The translations under genes were made by a program, and so were the position numbers. A DNA stretch of 64,000 nt from RPQJ01 sp963698735 (GTDB lineage Bacteria; Pseudomonadota; Gammaproteobacteria; Steroidobacterales; Steroidobacteraceae), in assembly GCA_963698735.1 (NCBI GenBank), contig CAVOSA010000007.1:124001-188000 (forward strand). The letters are read 5' to 3'. Of the stretch, positions 22,016 through 31,840 are shown one piece after another. A model generated the notes under the pieces. The model had not been told where the DNA came from and ran no database searches. It saw only the letters and a program-made list of their open reading frames with translations. How positions within the stretch are numbered: the stretch's first letter is position 1; each line of letters opens with the position of its first letter.

Positions 22016-23847
22016 ATGAGCGACCAGTACATTCTCGGCATTTCGGCCTACTACCACGACAGCGCGGCGGCGCTGCTGCGCAACGGTGAGATCGTCGCTG
22101 CGTGCCAGGAAGAGCGGTTCACGCGCAAGAAGGGCGACGCCGAGTTTTCCGCACCGAGCGGTGAACTACTGCCTCGAAGCTGCAGGAATCGCGGTGTCCG
22201 ACCTGACGCACGTCGGCTTCTACGACAAGCCGCTGCTGAAGTTCGAGCGGATCCTCGAGACGTACATGGGCGTGGTGCCGCGGGGCTTCCGGTCGTTCCT
22301 GCTGGCCGGTCCGCTCTGGATCAAGGACAAGCTGTACATCGACCGGCAGGTCAAGGACGAACTCGGCTACGATGGGCAGGTGCTCTACGCGGAACACCAC
22401 GAGTCGCATGCCGCCAGCGCGTTCTTTCCGTCGCCGTTCGAGGAGGCGGCAATCCTGACGATGGACGGCGTCGGCGAGTGGGCGACGGCCTCCATCGGCG
22501 TCGGTCGCGGCAACGACATCGAGATGCTCGAGCGAGCTGCAGTGGCCGGATTCGCTCGGCCTGCTGTACTCCGCCTTCACCTACTACACCGGCTTCAAGG
22601 TCAACTCGGGCGAGTACAAGGTCATGGGACTCGCCCCGTACGGCGAGCCGAAGTACGTCGACCTGCATCTACAAGGAGCTGATGGACCTGCGGGAGGACG
22701 GCTCGTTCCGCCTCAACCAGAAGTACTTCAACTACCTCACCGGCCTGACGATGACGAGCGCGGCGTTCGACGAGCTGTTCGGCGGCCCGCCGCGGGTTCC
22801 GGAATCGAAGCTCACGCAGCGTGAAATGGACCTCGCGCGGTCCGTGCAGGTGGTATGCGAGGAGGTGATGCTGCGCATGGCGCGCACGGCCCACAAGCTG
22901 ACCGGTCTCGACCGGCTCTGCCTGGCCGGCGGCGTCGCCCTCAATTGCGTCGGTAACGGCCGCCTGCTGCGCGAGGGGCCGTTCAAGGAAATCTGGATCC
23001 AGCCTGCCGCGGGTGATGCGGGCGGCGCGCTCGGCGTGGCGCAGCTCATCCACCATCGACAACTCGGCCACGCCGCGCACGGTTACGGCCGGCCGAGACT
23101 CGATGAAGGGTTCGTATCTCGGTCCGGCGTTCTCGCCTGACGAGATCGAGGCGTACCTGAAGTCGGTCGGTGCCGTCTACGAGCGTATCGCCGACCCGGA
23201 GCTGTTCGACAGGGTCGCGGCGCACCTGGCCGAGGAGCGGATCATCGGCTGGTTCGACGGCCGCATGGAGTTCGGCCCGCGCTCGCTGGGGGCCCGCAGC
23301 ATCCTGGGCGACCCGCGCAGCCCGCGGATGCAGGCGCAGATGAACCTCAAGATCAAGTTCCGCGAGGGGTTCCGTCCGTTCGCGCCGTCGCGTGCTGCGC
23401 GAGCGGGTCGCGGACTACTTCGAGCTCGATGCGGACTCGCCCTACATGCTGCTGGTGGCGCCGGTGAAGAAGGAGCGCTGTATCCCGCTGACGGCCGCGC
23501 AGCACGAACTCTGGGGCATCGACAAGCTGAACGTGCCACGGTCGGACATCCCGGCCATCACGCACATCGACTACTCGGCCCGCGTCCAGACCGTGACGCA
23601 GGAAGCGAACGGGCGGTACTACGACCTGATCGAGGCCTTCGAGCGGCGCACTGGTTGCGCCGTGGTCGTCAACACTTCGTTCAACGTGCGCGGCGAGCCG
23701 ATCGTCTGCACGCCCGAGGATGCCTACCGGTGCTTCATGCGGACGCACATCGACGTGCTCGTGCTCGGGCCGTTCGTGCTCGAGAAGCCCGCGCAGCCGG
23801 AGTGGAAGGAGACGCAGGAATGGCAGCAGGAATTCCAGCTCGACTGA
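22016..23847 (+). CDS. O-carbamoyltransferase of the NodU/TobZ/SxtI type (several frameshifts)
   Basis: Starts MSDQYILGISAYYHDSAAALL, the Kae1/ASKHA-type N-terminal motif of carbamoyltransferases, with the metal-binding HHESHAASAFFPS further on. Other blocks in shifted frames are FKVNSGEYKVMGLAPYGEP, LCLAGGVALNCVGNGRLL and, in the C-terminal YrdC-like region, IIGWFDGRMEFGPRSLGARS, VNTSFNVRGEPIV and AYRCFMRTHIDVLVLG. Frame changes occur near 22160, 22540, 22665, 23085 and 23385. About 610 residues, the usual size. The family uses carbamoyl phosphate and ATP to carbamoylate a hydroxyl, here probably on the polysaccharide. The carAB genes 150 bp upstream could supply the substrate. Confidence 0.85.
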
Positions 23848-24228
23848 CGCGCGGCGCAGGGGCGCCGGTTCGGCCTGACCGTCGGCGGCGCGTTTCTCGC
23901 GCTGGCGGCTGTTCTCTGGTGGCGCGGGCACCTGAAGACTGCCGCTGCTTTGGCGTGCTGGGCGGCGCGTTGTCGCTTGCCGCGCTGGTCATTCCTGCGC
24001 GGTCTCGGGCCCGGTCGAGCGCGCCTGGATGCGGCTCGCCAAGGTGATCTCGAAGGTCACGACGCCGATCGTCATGGGCGCTGATGTACCTGCTGGTCCT
24101 GACGCCGTTTGGGCTCGCTGCGGCGTGCTTTCGGCGGGAATCCGCTCGTGCATCGGCCGGGCGATACTGGCTTCTGGAAGCCGCGGCCGGCGGGGCGCAG
24201 CCGCGGCAACCTGACACGACAATTCTGA
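23820..24228 (+). CDS. SxtJ-like small membrane protein (frameshifted)
   Basis: Translation with frame corrections gives FGLTVGGAFLALAAVLWWRGH, a second hydrophobic segment around LSLAALVIPA, then AWMRLAKVISKVTTPIVMG, LMYLLVLTPFGL and a tail ending RSRGNLTRQF. This order is that of the SxtJ family, small integral membrane proteins that follow carbamoyltransferases in saxitoxin and exopolysaccharide clusters. ATG 23820 (MAAGIPARLT), overlapping the carbamoyltransferase end, is the likely start but needs one frame correction near 23857. Function is not established for the family; genomic coupling suggests it helps the carbamoyltransferase at the membrane. Confidence 0.65.
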
Positions 24229-24240
24229 GGGGTAACCGAA

Positions 24241-24389
24241 TGGGTCTGTTCAGCGAGTTGTGGCACTACATGCGCGAACGCAAGAAGTGGTGGCTGCTGC
24301 CCGTGATCCTCGTCATGGTCGTGCTGGGCGGGCTGCTGATCTTCGCGCAGGGCTCGGCGCTGGCTCCGTTCATTTACACGATCTTCTAG
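24241..24389 (+). CDS. SxtK/DUF5989-like membrane miniprotein
   Basis: A 49-residue intact protein starting at ATG 24241 behind GAGGGG. The sequence MGLFSELWHYMRERKKWWLL is followed by a single transmembrane helix and the tail SALAPFIYTIF. The charged RERKKWWLLP entry, the helix and the APFIYT ending are the signature of the DUF5989 family found between SxtJ-type proteins and SGNH hydrolases. No enzymatic motif is present; it is probably a small partner subunit. Confidence 0.8.
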
Positions 24390-24428
24390 GCCTGGCTGAC
24401 GCAGGGGCCGAAGCGTGGGGCCAGCACA

Positions 24429-25744
24429 GTGAGAAAGGTCGTCTTTGCGCTGCTTGTGATGACAGGTGCATCGCGCTTGCGGCGATGCTGTACCAGCAGT
24501 TGGTGGTCGAGGGCTCCCTCGGGCCGGCCGCGCTCGTCGCGGTGTGCCTGCTGGGCCTGGTGTTTCTCAGCCTGCTGGCGACGCTGCTGCTTTCGCGGAC
24601 GCGCCACAAGGAGACCGTGGCGAAGGTCTGGCTGGCAGCGGTCTCCATGCTGGTGGCCTATGTGGTCATCGACGTGGTGGCAGGCTGGATCCTGATCAAG
24701 CCGTTGTCGCCGCCACTGGTTCCGGACGAGTACCGGCACCACAAGCTGGTCCCCAACTCGCACGCCGAGTTCCGGCAGCGCGACTTCGCGTACGTGCAGA
24801 GGGTCAACAACCTGGGACTGCGTGGCCGTGACGTGACAGCCGAGAAAGCGGCGGGCACCTATCGCATCGTGATGCTGGGCGATTCCTTCACCATGGGCAA
24901 AGGGCGTGAAGGACGACCAGACGGCTCGCTGTGCTGCTCGAGCAGTCCCTGCGACAGAAGCTGGCTGCCTGCAACGGCAGGCCGCTCGAGGTGTTGAACG
25001 CCGGCGTCGACAGTTATGCGCCGGTCCTGTCGTTCATCCAGCTGAAACGGGAGCTGACGCAACTGGAGCCTGACCTGGTCATTCTCAATCTCGACGTCAG
25101 CGACCTGGCGCAGGAATCTGCCTACCGGCGCCAGGCCGTGTTCGGCGACGACGGCGAGGTCGATGGCAGTGCCGCAACTGACCGGTGGTAAGTCGGCTTA
25201 TGAACGATTGAGGGACTGGACCGGACGGCACCTGTTCTTCACGAGGGTCCTGCTGTTCTACGCCAATCGCCAGCTCGGCCATCGCGACCTGACCGTGCGC
25301 GGCGTCGTCATGGAAGCCGATCCGGAAATCGTTGCCCACACGCTGGAAGGAGACGTCGACCGGCGGCAGCAGTGGAATGACATCTTCGACAGCATCCGAC
25401 GGATGAAGGCCTATGCGGACGGACACGGCATGGAGTTCCTGCTGACGGTCTACCCGTGGGCCCATCAGGTCAGCGACACGGAGTGGATCCCGGGCCGCTA
25501 CGTGTTCATGGCCGAAGGTGCGAAGCCGTCCGACAAGAGCCTGAACACGGTTCGGGAACTGGCGCAAGCCAATGGCATCGAGTTCCTGGACCTGTTTCCG
25601 GCATTCAGAGCGCACGAGGGCGGGAATCCGTTGTACTTCCGCCATGACATGCACTTCACGCCGGCTGGCCAGCAGGTCTTCGCGCGTGGAATCGGGGATT
25701 ACCTGGAACTGACTCACCTGAGCCGATTGTGCGGTCAGCCGTGA
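24429..25744 (+). CDS. Membrane-anchored SGNH/GDSL hydrolase (three frameshifts)
   Basis: GTG 24429 (MRKVVFALLVMTGA) begins a hydrophobic N-terminus with about three membrane segments (CLLGLVFLSLLATLLL and VAYVVIDVVAGWILI among them). The SGNH domain follows: block I YRIVMLGDSFTMGKG with the catalytic serine, then DLVILNLDVSDLA and block V HDMHFTPAGQQVFARG with the D-x-x-H pair. Frame changes lie near 24470, 24905 and 25170. Such proteins act as acyl- or acetyl-esterases or transferases on exported glycans. As the last gene of the carbamoyltransferase-SxtJ-DUF5989 group it may edit the same polysaccharide outside the membrane. Confidence 0.75.
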
Positions 25745-25766
25745 GGCGGGTGCGCCAGTCGGGGAC

Positions 25767-26712
25767 CTAGCCGCGCAGGCTCCGGCCGTAACGATTGTTC
25801 AACCACTGCTCCGCGCGATCGAGCATCGCCTGCATCGACGCACCGTCCGACAGTACGTGGTTCGCCTGCGGGATGACGAACGTTTCGTACAGCCGGCCAC
25901 GTTGCGCCGCGAGGTCGGCATGTCGCGCCTCGAACTTTTCCTCGAACTCAAAATGCAGTCGGTCGTTCCCGCTGAATATCAGGAGCATTGGCCGCCTGGA
26001 TTCGATCAGCGTACGGAAAGCCTGGGCAAATCGTGGGTTGGCGTTGTCCGGCTGGCAGACCGTCTCTCTCGGGTGACCCGGAGGGCGGTTCGAGCGGAGT
26101 CTTCTTCTTCAGAGAACGCCAGAGCATGGAGTAGTTCGTCTTGCCAGAGAGCAACCGTTGCCATGAATGCGGGTCCAGCAACTTGCGCAGGTAGCTGCTG
26201 CGAAGGTTGGCCAGCTGCCCTTTGGTCAAGAACCGCTCCCAATTGGCTGGACCACCGTCCAGGATCGCGGGTATGCCGATACCGAGGAGGCATTCGATCC
26301 GCGAATCGCGCTCGGCCGTAAGCAACGCGCTCAGCGAACCGCCACACAATCCGGACCCGACGAAGCGGCTGATGCGCAGACTCTGCTGCGCCCAGTCCAT
26401 TGCGGCGATCGTGTCGTCGACGTACCGACCGCCCTGGATGGTGACGTACATGTCCGCCAGCGCCCGCTCGGAGATTTCGCCTTCGGAATCGCCGAGGCCG
26501 TAGTAATCGAAGCGAAGGACATGAAATCCCAGCGGCACCAGCCGGGCTGCGATCTTGAGGTAGAGGCGGTGAGGACCCACGCGGCCCTTGATGCCCGGCG
26601 AAAGCAACAGGACGCACACGCCGCGCGCGACGCTCGGGTCGGGCTCGTGCAGGATTCCGCGCAGCAGCAAACCGGCTCGATTGGGGAACGAAACGATGCG
26701 GCTTCCGCTCAC
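25767..26712 (-). CDS. Alpha/beta hydrolase, exosortase A system-associated type 1 (frameshifted)
   Basis: Start GTG 26712 overlaps the upstream hydrolase stop as GTGA. The protein opens SGSRIVSFPNRAGLLLRGIL, then VLLLSPGIKGRVGPHRLYL and LRFDYYGLGDSEGEI, close to the first of two paired hydrolases in XrtA loci. At the nucleophile elbow it reads GSGLCGGSLS, with cysteine where serine is usual. After a frame change near 26050 the C-terminal acid/histidine part follows (LLIFSGNDRLHFEFEEKF, PQANHVLSDGASM). The substrate is unknown; an acyl or glycan ester is possible. Confidence 0.7.
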
Positions 26713-27526
26713 GGCCCGGTCCCCAGGAACCTGCACGTTGCGCGTGTCAGCTCGGGCGCTCGTTGATAGAAGGTGCGGATCTCCTTCCAGAAGGGTTCTT
26801 CCTGCGCCATGTCGACATGGCACCGCGCATTGCTTGCTGCCAGAGCGGCCAAATCCGGCTTCGGCTTCGGCCTCGCCCTGGTTGACCTGGACGATCAGGA
26901 CCTCGCCGGGAAATCGTTGCAATGCGTCATCCAGCTTGAAATCCGATACCTGTCGGAACAAAGGCTCTGACATCTCGTAGCCTTCGATATTGACGGTCTC
27001 GCCCCGTGCAAGACGCTGCGACCAGCGCTTCTCGGTTCTCGACTACCTTGCGGTGCAGCGCCATCTGGTACATCAGGTTGAGTCTCAGGACCGTCTGCAT
27101 GTACGCGGCGCCGTCGATCACAGGATCCCACAGCACGAGCCTGGATATGTCGCTCCGACGTGCAGCAACGGCCGCGGCGACGGCGGCGCCTGCGCGTAGT
27201 CCGAGCAAGGTCACCTCAGCGACCGACGGGTTCATGCGGCGAACGGCATCGACCGCCAGGTTGCAGTCGCCAATGCGCGACTCGAAGTCTGTCTGTTCGA
27301 AGCTGCGGTCGCTGTCGCCTTCGCCACGAAAGTCGAAGCGCAGCACGGCAAAGCCGGCCGCCGCCAACTCGCGAGCAAACGAGACGAATACCCGATGGGA
27401 CCAGAGCTTCTCCTCGCCGAGCGGATGGCACATCACGATGGCGCGGGACGGCGGCTGCGTGGGACGGTGGAGCGCAGCGAAGACACGTTCGCCTTCGAGG
27501 TCCAGGAACTGATAGTCCTCTTGCAT
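26709..27526 (-). CDS. Alpha/beta hydrolase, exosortase A system-associated type 2 (frameshifted)
   Basis: The N-terminal half is clean: FLDLEGERVFAALHRP, IVMCHPLGEEKLWSHRVFV and LRFDFRGEGDSDRS. The nucleophile elbow is TLLGLRAGAAVA, an arginine in place of serine, so ordinary serine-hydrolase chemistry is unlikely. Frame changes near 27030 and 26870 separate the second half (MSEPLFRQVSDFKLDDALQR, FPGEVLIVQVN). The pairing of two such hydrolases, the upstream one ending in a GTGA overlap with the other, is characteristic of exosortase A loci. It could act as a carrier or structural partner of the downstream hydrolase. Confidence 0.7.
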
Positions 27527-27575
27527 CAGGGGCCTTTCCGATGTCGCTTGCCGGCGGCGATGATACCGTGCCGGC

Positions 27576-28310
27576 CTAAATCCGGCCCGTCAGTCGATAC
27601 CATGCCAGCCCGACGTATTCGTGGAAGGCAAGATCCGATGCCTGCAAGTGCTCCGCGCTCGTCGTCCAGGACGCCTGTCGGGCATGCCTCGGCAACCAGT
27701 AGTCCGTCGGCGCCGGGATCGGCAGCATGCCGTGCTTGCGAAAGACACCGACCGCACGCCTCATGTGGCCGGCCGAGGTGACCAGGAACACGGGCTTGTT
27801 GCCGATGAGCGACCCGAGTTGTTTCGCGCTGGCGGCGGTGTTGTTCGACGCCACGTCGATGGTCAGACGGTCAGCGGGAACGCCGAGCACTTGCAGTTGC
27901 TTGCCCATGATCAGGGCGGCGTCCTTCGACCCTGAAACAATGACTCGGCAGTCGGGCCGAGCGGACCGCAGGTTGGCGGCCTCCAGGACTCGGAAGGCGG
28001 CCGAACCGTTCATCTTGCCACTCAGCGGCATGAGTGGATCGTCGGCGGCATATGCCGTAAGCACCACGATCGCCATGGCGTCCGGATGCGCCGATGGCTC
28101 AGACAGGGCGGGGTATGCGTACTCCAGGGGACTCAGAAGCAGCGTCGCGACCAAGCCGTTGCTGAAGAGCAGGAACACCGTCGCCGATGCAGTGAGCAAC
28201 AGGTGTGCGATGCGTCGGGTCCGCCGGAAGAGAACGGTCGCCAATCCGGCCAGGAACAGGAGGGTGGCGAATCCGGACGGCACCAGCACGTCTTGTAGGC
28301 TATCGATCAT
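27576..28310 (-). CDS. YdcF-family (DUF218) membrane protein
   Basis: An intact protein of 244 residues. The N-terminus carries two transmembrane segments (FATLLFLAGLATVLF and LLLTASATVFLLFS). The soluble domain has AIVVLTAYAADD, CRVIVSGSKDAALIMGKQL, VASNNTAASAKQL and PVFLVTSAGHMRRAVGVF, the order of conserved blocks in ElyC/SanA/YdcF proteins. Members are linked to envelope and undecaprenyl-phosphate metabolism, which fits a polysaccharide locus. The stop lies 50 bp from the first hydrolase, so co-transcription with both hydrolases is likely. Confidence 0.8.
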   Translation of the reverse strand: MIDSLQDVLVPSGFATLLFLAGLATVLFRRTRRIAHLLLTASATVFLLFSNGLVATLLLSPLEYAYPALSEPSAHPDAMAIVVLTAYAADDPLMPLSGKMNGSAAFRVLEAANLRSARPDCRVIVSGSKDAALIMGKQLQVLGVPADRLTIDVASNNTAASAKQLGSLIGNKPVFLVTSAGHMRRAVGVFRKHGMLPIPAPTDYWLPRHARQASWTTSAEHLQASDLAFHEYVGLAWYRLTGRI

Positions 28311-28466
28311 GCGCGCGCCTGAATTTGGGAATGTGCTCCACTGGCGGGGTTCGCCGACCGGGCGCCACGCAACGGCGCATGTGTTAGGTTAAATCGATCC
28401 ATATCGCCGTTCGACGGGGTACTCTCGGTCGTCCAGTATACGGCGAGCGAGCCTTGATCCTCGCGC

Positions 28467-29585
28467 GTGCCCATGAAAGTCAGCGTTCTCATACCTACCT
28501 ACAATCGCCGACGCTTCGTTGTCGACGCAGTTCAGAGCGTGCTTGCCCAGGAATACGATGGCCTGGAGATCGTTGTCGTCGACGACGGGTCGACCGATGG
28601 CACCGACTCAGCGCTGGCGCCATATCGGTCCTCTATCCGCTACATCCGAACCGCGAACCAGGGTCCGGCGATGGCACGCAACGTCGGGATGCGTGCGGCC
28701 CGCGGGGAATACATCGCCTGGCTGGACTCGGACGATCTCTATTATCCGTTCAAGGTCCGGCTGCAGGCACAGTTGCTCGACGAATTGCCGACTGTCGGCA
28801 TGGTGTACTCGGATTTCTCGGCCTTCGACGAAAAAGGGTTCTGGGATGAGTTTCATCTCAAGAAATACCATGCGTCCGCGTTCGGGCGCAGGGGCATGGC
28901 ATACGAGGAACTCTTTCCGGAGAGTCGGCCGCTGCCTGAGATCATGACTCGTGCGGGAGTTGGCCATCCGGATCTCGCGAGGTGGGCCGACAGGAGGGTC
29001 TATCTGGGCGATATCTACGAAGCGTATTTGTTCAATACCATCGTATTCACGAACAGCATGATGTTCCGCCGGACACTGCTCGAGCAGATCGGGTTGCAGC
29101 AGAAGAAATTCGGGATGTTTCACGACCTGGAGTTCGCCTTGCGCCTCTGCAGGAGTGCGAAGGTCGCCTTCATGGACGTGCCGACCTACAAGCTTCGATA
29201 CCATCCGGATCAGATATCGACGACTCGCAGGCCTCAAGGCGAGAAGGTCGCAATTCGAATCCAGCGAGACCTGCTGCGTGTGGCCAGGCATCACCTGCGG
29301 GCTGATTCGGACTTCTATTCCCGCAACCGTGACAAGATTGACCGGCAACTGGCCGTGCTTTGCAGGGCCGTGGCGGTTCCGCTGCTTTCGTATGACGGAG
29401 GCAGCAGGCACGAGAACAAGACCTACCCGATACGAGCGAGGCGCTACCTCGAGAAGTGCCGAGAATTCGGCCAGAGCGAACGACTCCTGTACGCCATGAC
29501 CTATTCACCGCACGCCATCCGCAGAGTTGCGTTCAAGGGCATGGACATGCATCGCGCGTGGAAGGCACGAAGGGCTCGTACGTGA
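28467..29585 (+). CDS. Glycosyltransferase family 2
   Basis: An intact 372-residue protein; ATG 28473 is also possible as start. It has MKVSVLIPTYNRRRFVVDAV, VVVDDGSTDGTDS and IAWLDSDDLYYPFKV, the DxD-type metal site of the GT-A fold, and a C-terminal FHDLEFALRLCRSAKV region. It adds a sugar from a nucleotide donor to a membrane-bound or soluble acceptor. It is divergent from the YdcF gene across 157 bp and its stop overlaps the next gene as GTGA. Confidence 0.85.
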   Translation: MPMKVSVLIPTYNRRRFVVDAVQSVLAQEYDGLEIVVVDDGSTDGTDSALAPYRSSIRYIRTANQGPAMARNVGMRAARGEYIAWLDSDDLYYPFKVRLQAQLLDELPTVGMVYSDFSAFDEKGFWDEFHLKKYHASAFGRRGMAYEELFPESRPLPEIMTRAGVGHPDLARWADRRVYLGDIYEAYLFNTIVFTNSMMFRRTLLEQIGLQQKKFGMFHDLEFALRLCRSAKVAFMDVPTYKLRYHPDQISTTRRPQGEKVAIRIQRDLLRVARHHLRADSDFYSRNRDKIDRQLAVLCRAVAVPLLSYDGGSRHENKTYPIRARRYLEKCREFGQSERLLYAMTYSPHAIRRVAFKGMDMHRAWKARRART

Positions 29586-30719
29586 CCAGCGTAGAGGTCA
29601 TCTGGGATCCGTGGCAATGCGATGCGATCGCAGACGAGTGGGCCGCACTGGATGCCATTGGCCTGTGCGAACCCTGCACCTCCCTGGAGTGGACTCGCGC
29701 TCTGTTGAAGACGCACGTCACCGACTCGGACACGTTCTTTGCGCTTGTGCTGCGGTCGAATGATCGCACTCTGGCAATCGTGCCGGCAGTCATCCGCCGC
29801 GAAGTGGTTCTAGGGCCCTTGGGCGTGGCCACCCTGTACCTGTTGCCGGATCTTAGCGCCACGCACAGCGACGTCTTGCGGGCGTCGGATCAAGAAGGCG
29901 TTGTGGCAGATCTGTTTGAAGCAATTGGCAAGCTGCCGTGCCGTTGGGATGTGCTGCGGATCGGGCGCCTCCTGGAGTCCAGCCCGATTGCGGAGGAATT
30001 CATCAAATTTCTTGCCGGCTCGGGGCTGGCGCACCGCATCCGAAGGGAGCAGCCGTCGTTCATCCTCTCGCTCGATCATGGCTATGACGGCTTCCTGGCC
30101 TCGCGCAGTCCCAAGTTCCGCAACTACCTGCGCAGAAAGACCCGGAAGCTCGAGGCCGCGGGACGCCTTGAAGTCCGGCGCGCAGGGCATGAAGTTGCGG
30201 TAGAGGAGGCGTACGGCCACCTGCTTGAGATCGAAGCGCGGAGCTGGAAGCATGCCAATGGCTCAGCAATCTCCGACCGGCCGCGGCAGCGGGAATTCTA
30301 TCGCTTGCTGTGTGAGGGTGCGTCGCGCAGCGGCAGACTTCATCTCATGGTGATGTACCTGGACGACCGGCCGATCGCCTTCAACCTGGGTATCACGGCG
30401 GGAGACAGGTACTCGTACTTGAAGACCAGTTTTGACGAGGAACTGAGACCGATACAGTCCTGCCACGGTGCTGCGCGCGCGCCTGGTCGAGAGTCTGTGT
30501 GCCGAGGGCATGCGCAGCCTCGATTTCCCGGCGGAGCCGTATCGCTGGGAGGAACAGTGGACCGACGGGTTGCGATGGCACTGGTCCGTACTCGCCTTCA
30601 ACCGGACGCCGATGGGATTGCTTTACCGGCTGCTGGTTGGACTGCAGGACGTGTTGAGGCCCGCGCGGACCGAAGCCAAGGTGAACTACGTCGATCCGCG
30701 GCAACCCAAGGAGGCGTGA
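29582..30719 (+). CDS. CelD/BcsL-family GNAT acetyltransferase 1 (one frameshift)
   Basis: Start GTG 29582 overlaps the GT2 stop. The N-terminus reads TSVEVIWDPWQCDAIADEWA; conserved blocks include EPCTSLEWTRALL, KFRNYLRRKTRKLEAAGRLEV, EIEARSWKHANGSAIS, IAFNLGITAGDRYSYLKTSFD and, after a frame change near 30465, RLVESLCAEGMRSLDFPAEPYRW. This is the GNAT-like fold of CelD/BcsL proteins, common in exopolysaccharide and XrtA loci and thought to acylate sugars. About 378 residues. One of three paralogues in 3.4 kb. Confidence 0.75.
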
Positions 30720-30733
30720 GTCCCCCTCCTGCA

Positions 30734-31810
30734 TCATGGCCGCTGGGCGGCGCGGCGACGGCGAATCGCAGCGAGCATGCGTTCCGTACGTCGCGCAAGT
30801 GCGCAGCCGAAGTCGCCTGCGACAGCGACCGCACCGCGGATTGAGTACGGATAGAAAACCAGCGTCTGCAGGCGCAACTCGCTGGTGCTCCAATCCGCTT
30901 GTTGGCCGTCGCCGGCACCTATGAACTCGTAGGATTGCTGGCCACGGGCAAATGCATCTCGCAGCATTTCGAACAGGAGCAGCCGGCCCGGCGAGGCAGC
31001 GCGCCAATTGTCGTCGAAGCCGGTCTTGAGTTCCCAGATGCGACTTGCGTACTGCAGCGAGAACTGCGCTGCCGCGGCGCGGCCGCCGCAGCGCAGAAAG
31101 AAGAACCGCGTCTGGCCGCGCGCGGCGAAGCGGTGCAGCAATTCACGAAAAAACGCTTCCATGTCCGGATTGTTGGTCAACGCGCTTCCGGCTGCCGATT
31201 TCCAGCTTGAAGCCTCAACCGCCATGAATTCATTGAACAGCAGGTCCGTCGTAGCTGGGTCGGGGTCCAGGGACTCGAAAGTTACGACGCCATCGACGGC
31301 CAGCCTGGCACGCTTGCGGGGAAATCCGGCCCGGCACTCATCGGAGCGACCAGCCAGGTATGAGTCCCACGATTCCGTCGAGTCGACGCGGCGGCAGGGG
31401 GAACTCCTCACCCTTACGATCCATCCTGCACCGGTGCGGCCCAGAAGCGATGCCAGTTCGGTGTCAAGCGGGACACGCTGCAAGGCAATCGGACGACGAA
31501 GGGCGGCTACAAAGCGCGCGAGTTCGCGAAGCGCGTCGAGGTCCCGAAACAGCACGTCGCACGGTTCGAAAAGCGATTTGCTGCCGATGAACTCCAGCCA
31601 GACTGTTCCTCCACGCTGAACTTCGACCAGCGGGGCCGCAGCTGCGAGTTGGTCGCCCCGCCAGATTGTCGCGACCTGCAATCGCTGGTCGCGATGCAGC
31701 GTGGCTGCGGCCGTGGAAAACCAGTCGTACGACAGGAGTGGGTTTTCGTTGACGCCAGGCAGTTTGTCCCAGGCTTCGGCAAGCGCCTGAAACTCTGCTG
31801 AGAGTCTCAA
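30734..31810 (-). CDS. CelD/BcsL-family GNAT acetyltransferase 2
   Basis: Intact, 358 residues from TTG 31810, which sits right behind an in-frame TGA; no better start is visible. It has ENPLLSYDWFSTAAATL, AAAAPLVEVQRGGTVWLEF, MAVEASSWKSAAGSALTNN, AAAQFSLQYASRIWELKTGFD and SPGRLLLFEMLRDAFARG. The order matches its two neighbours. The gene is convergent with paralogue 1 and just downstream of paralogue 3 (30-bp gap), so 2 and 3 are probably co-transcribed. Acyl donor and sugar target are unknown. Confidence 0.75.
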   Translation of the reverse strand: MRLSAEFQALAEAWDKLPGVNENPLLSYDWFSTAAATLHRDQRLQVATIWRGDQLAAAAPLVEVQRGGTVWLEFIGSKSLFEPCDVLFRDLDALRELARFVAALRRPIALQRVPLDTELASLLGRTGAGWIVRVRSSPCRRVDSTESWDSYLAGRSDECRAGFPRKRARLAVDGVVTFESLDPDPATTDLLFNEFMAVEASSWKSAAGSALTNNPDMEAFFRELLHRFAARGQTRFFFLRCGGRAAAAQFSLQYASRIWELKTGFDDNWRAASPGRLLLFEMLRDAFARGQQSYEFIGAGDGQQADWSTSELRLQTLVFYPYSIRGAVAVAGDFGCALARRTERMLAAIRRRRAAQRP

Positions 31811-31840
31811 TCATGCGCCTCGTGAGTGATGGGCCGGGTG

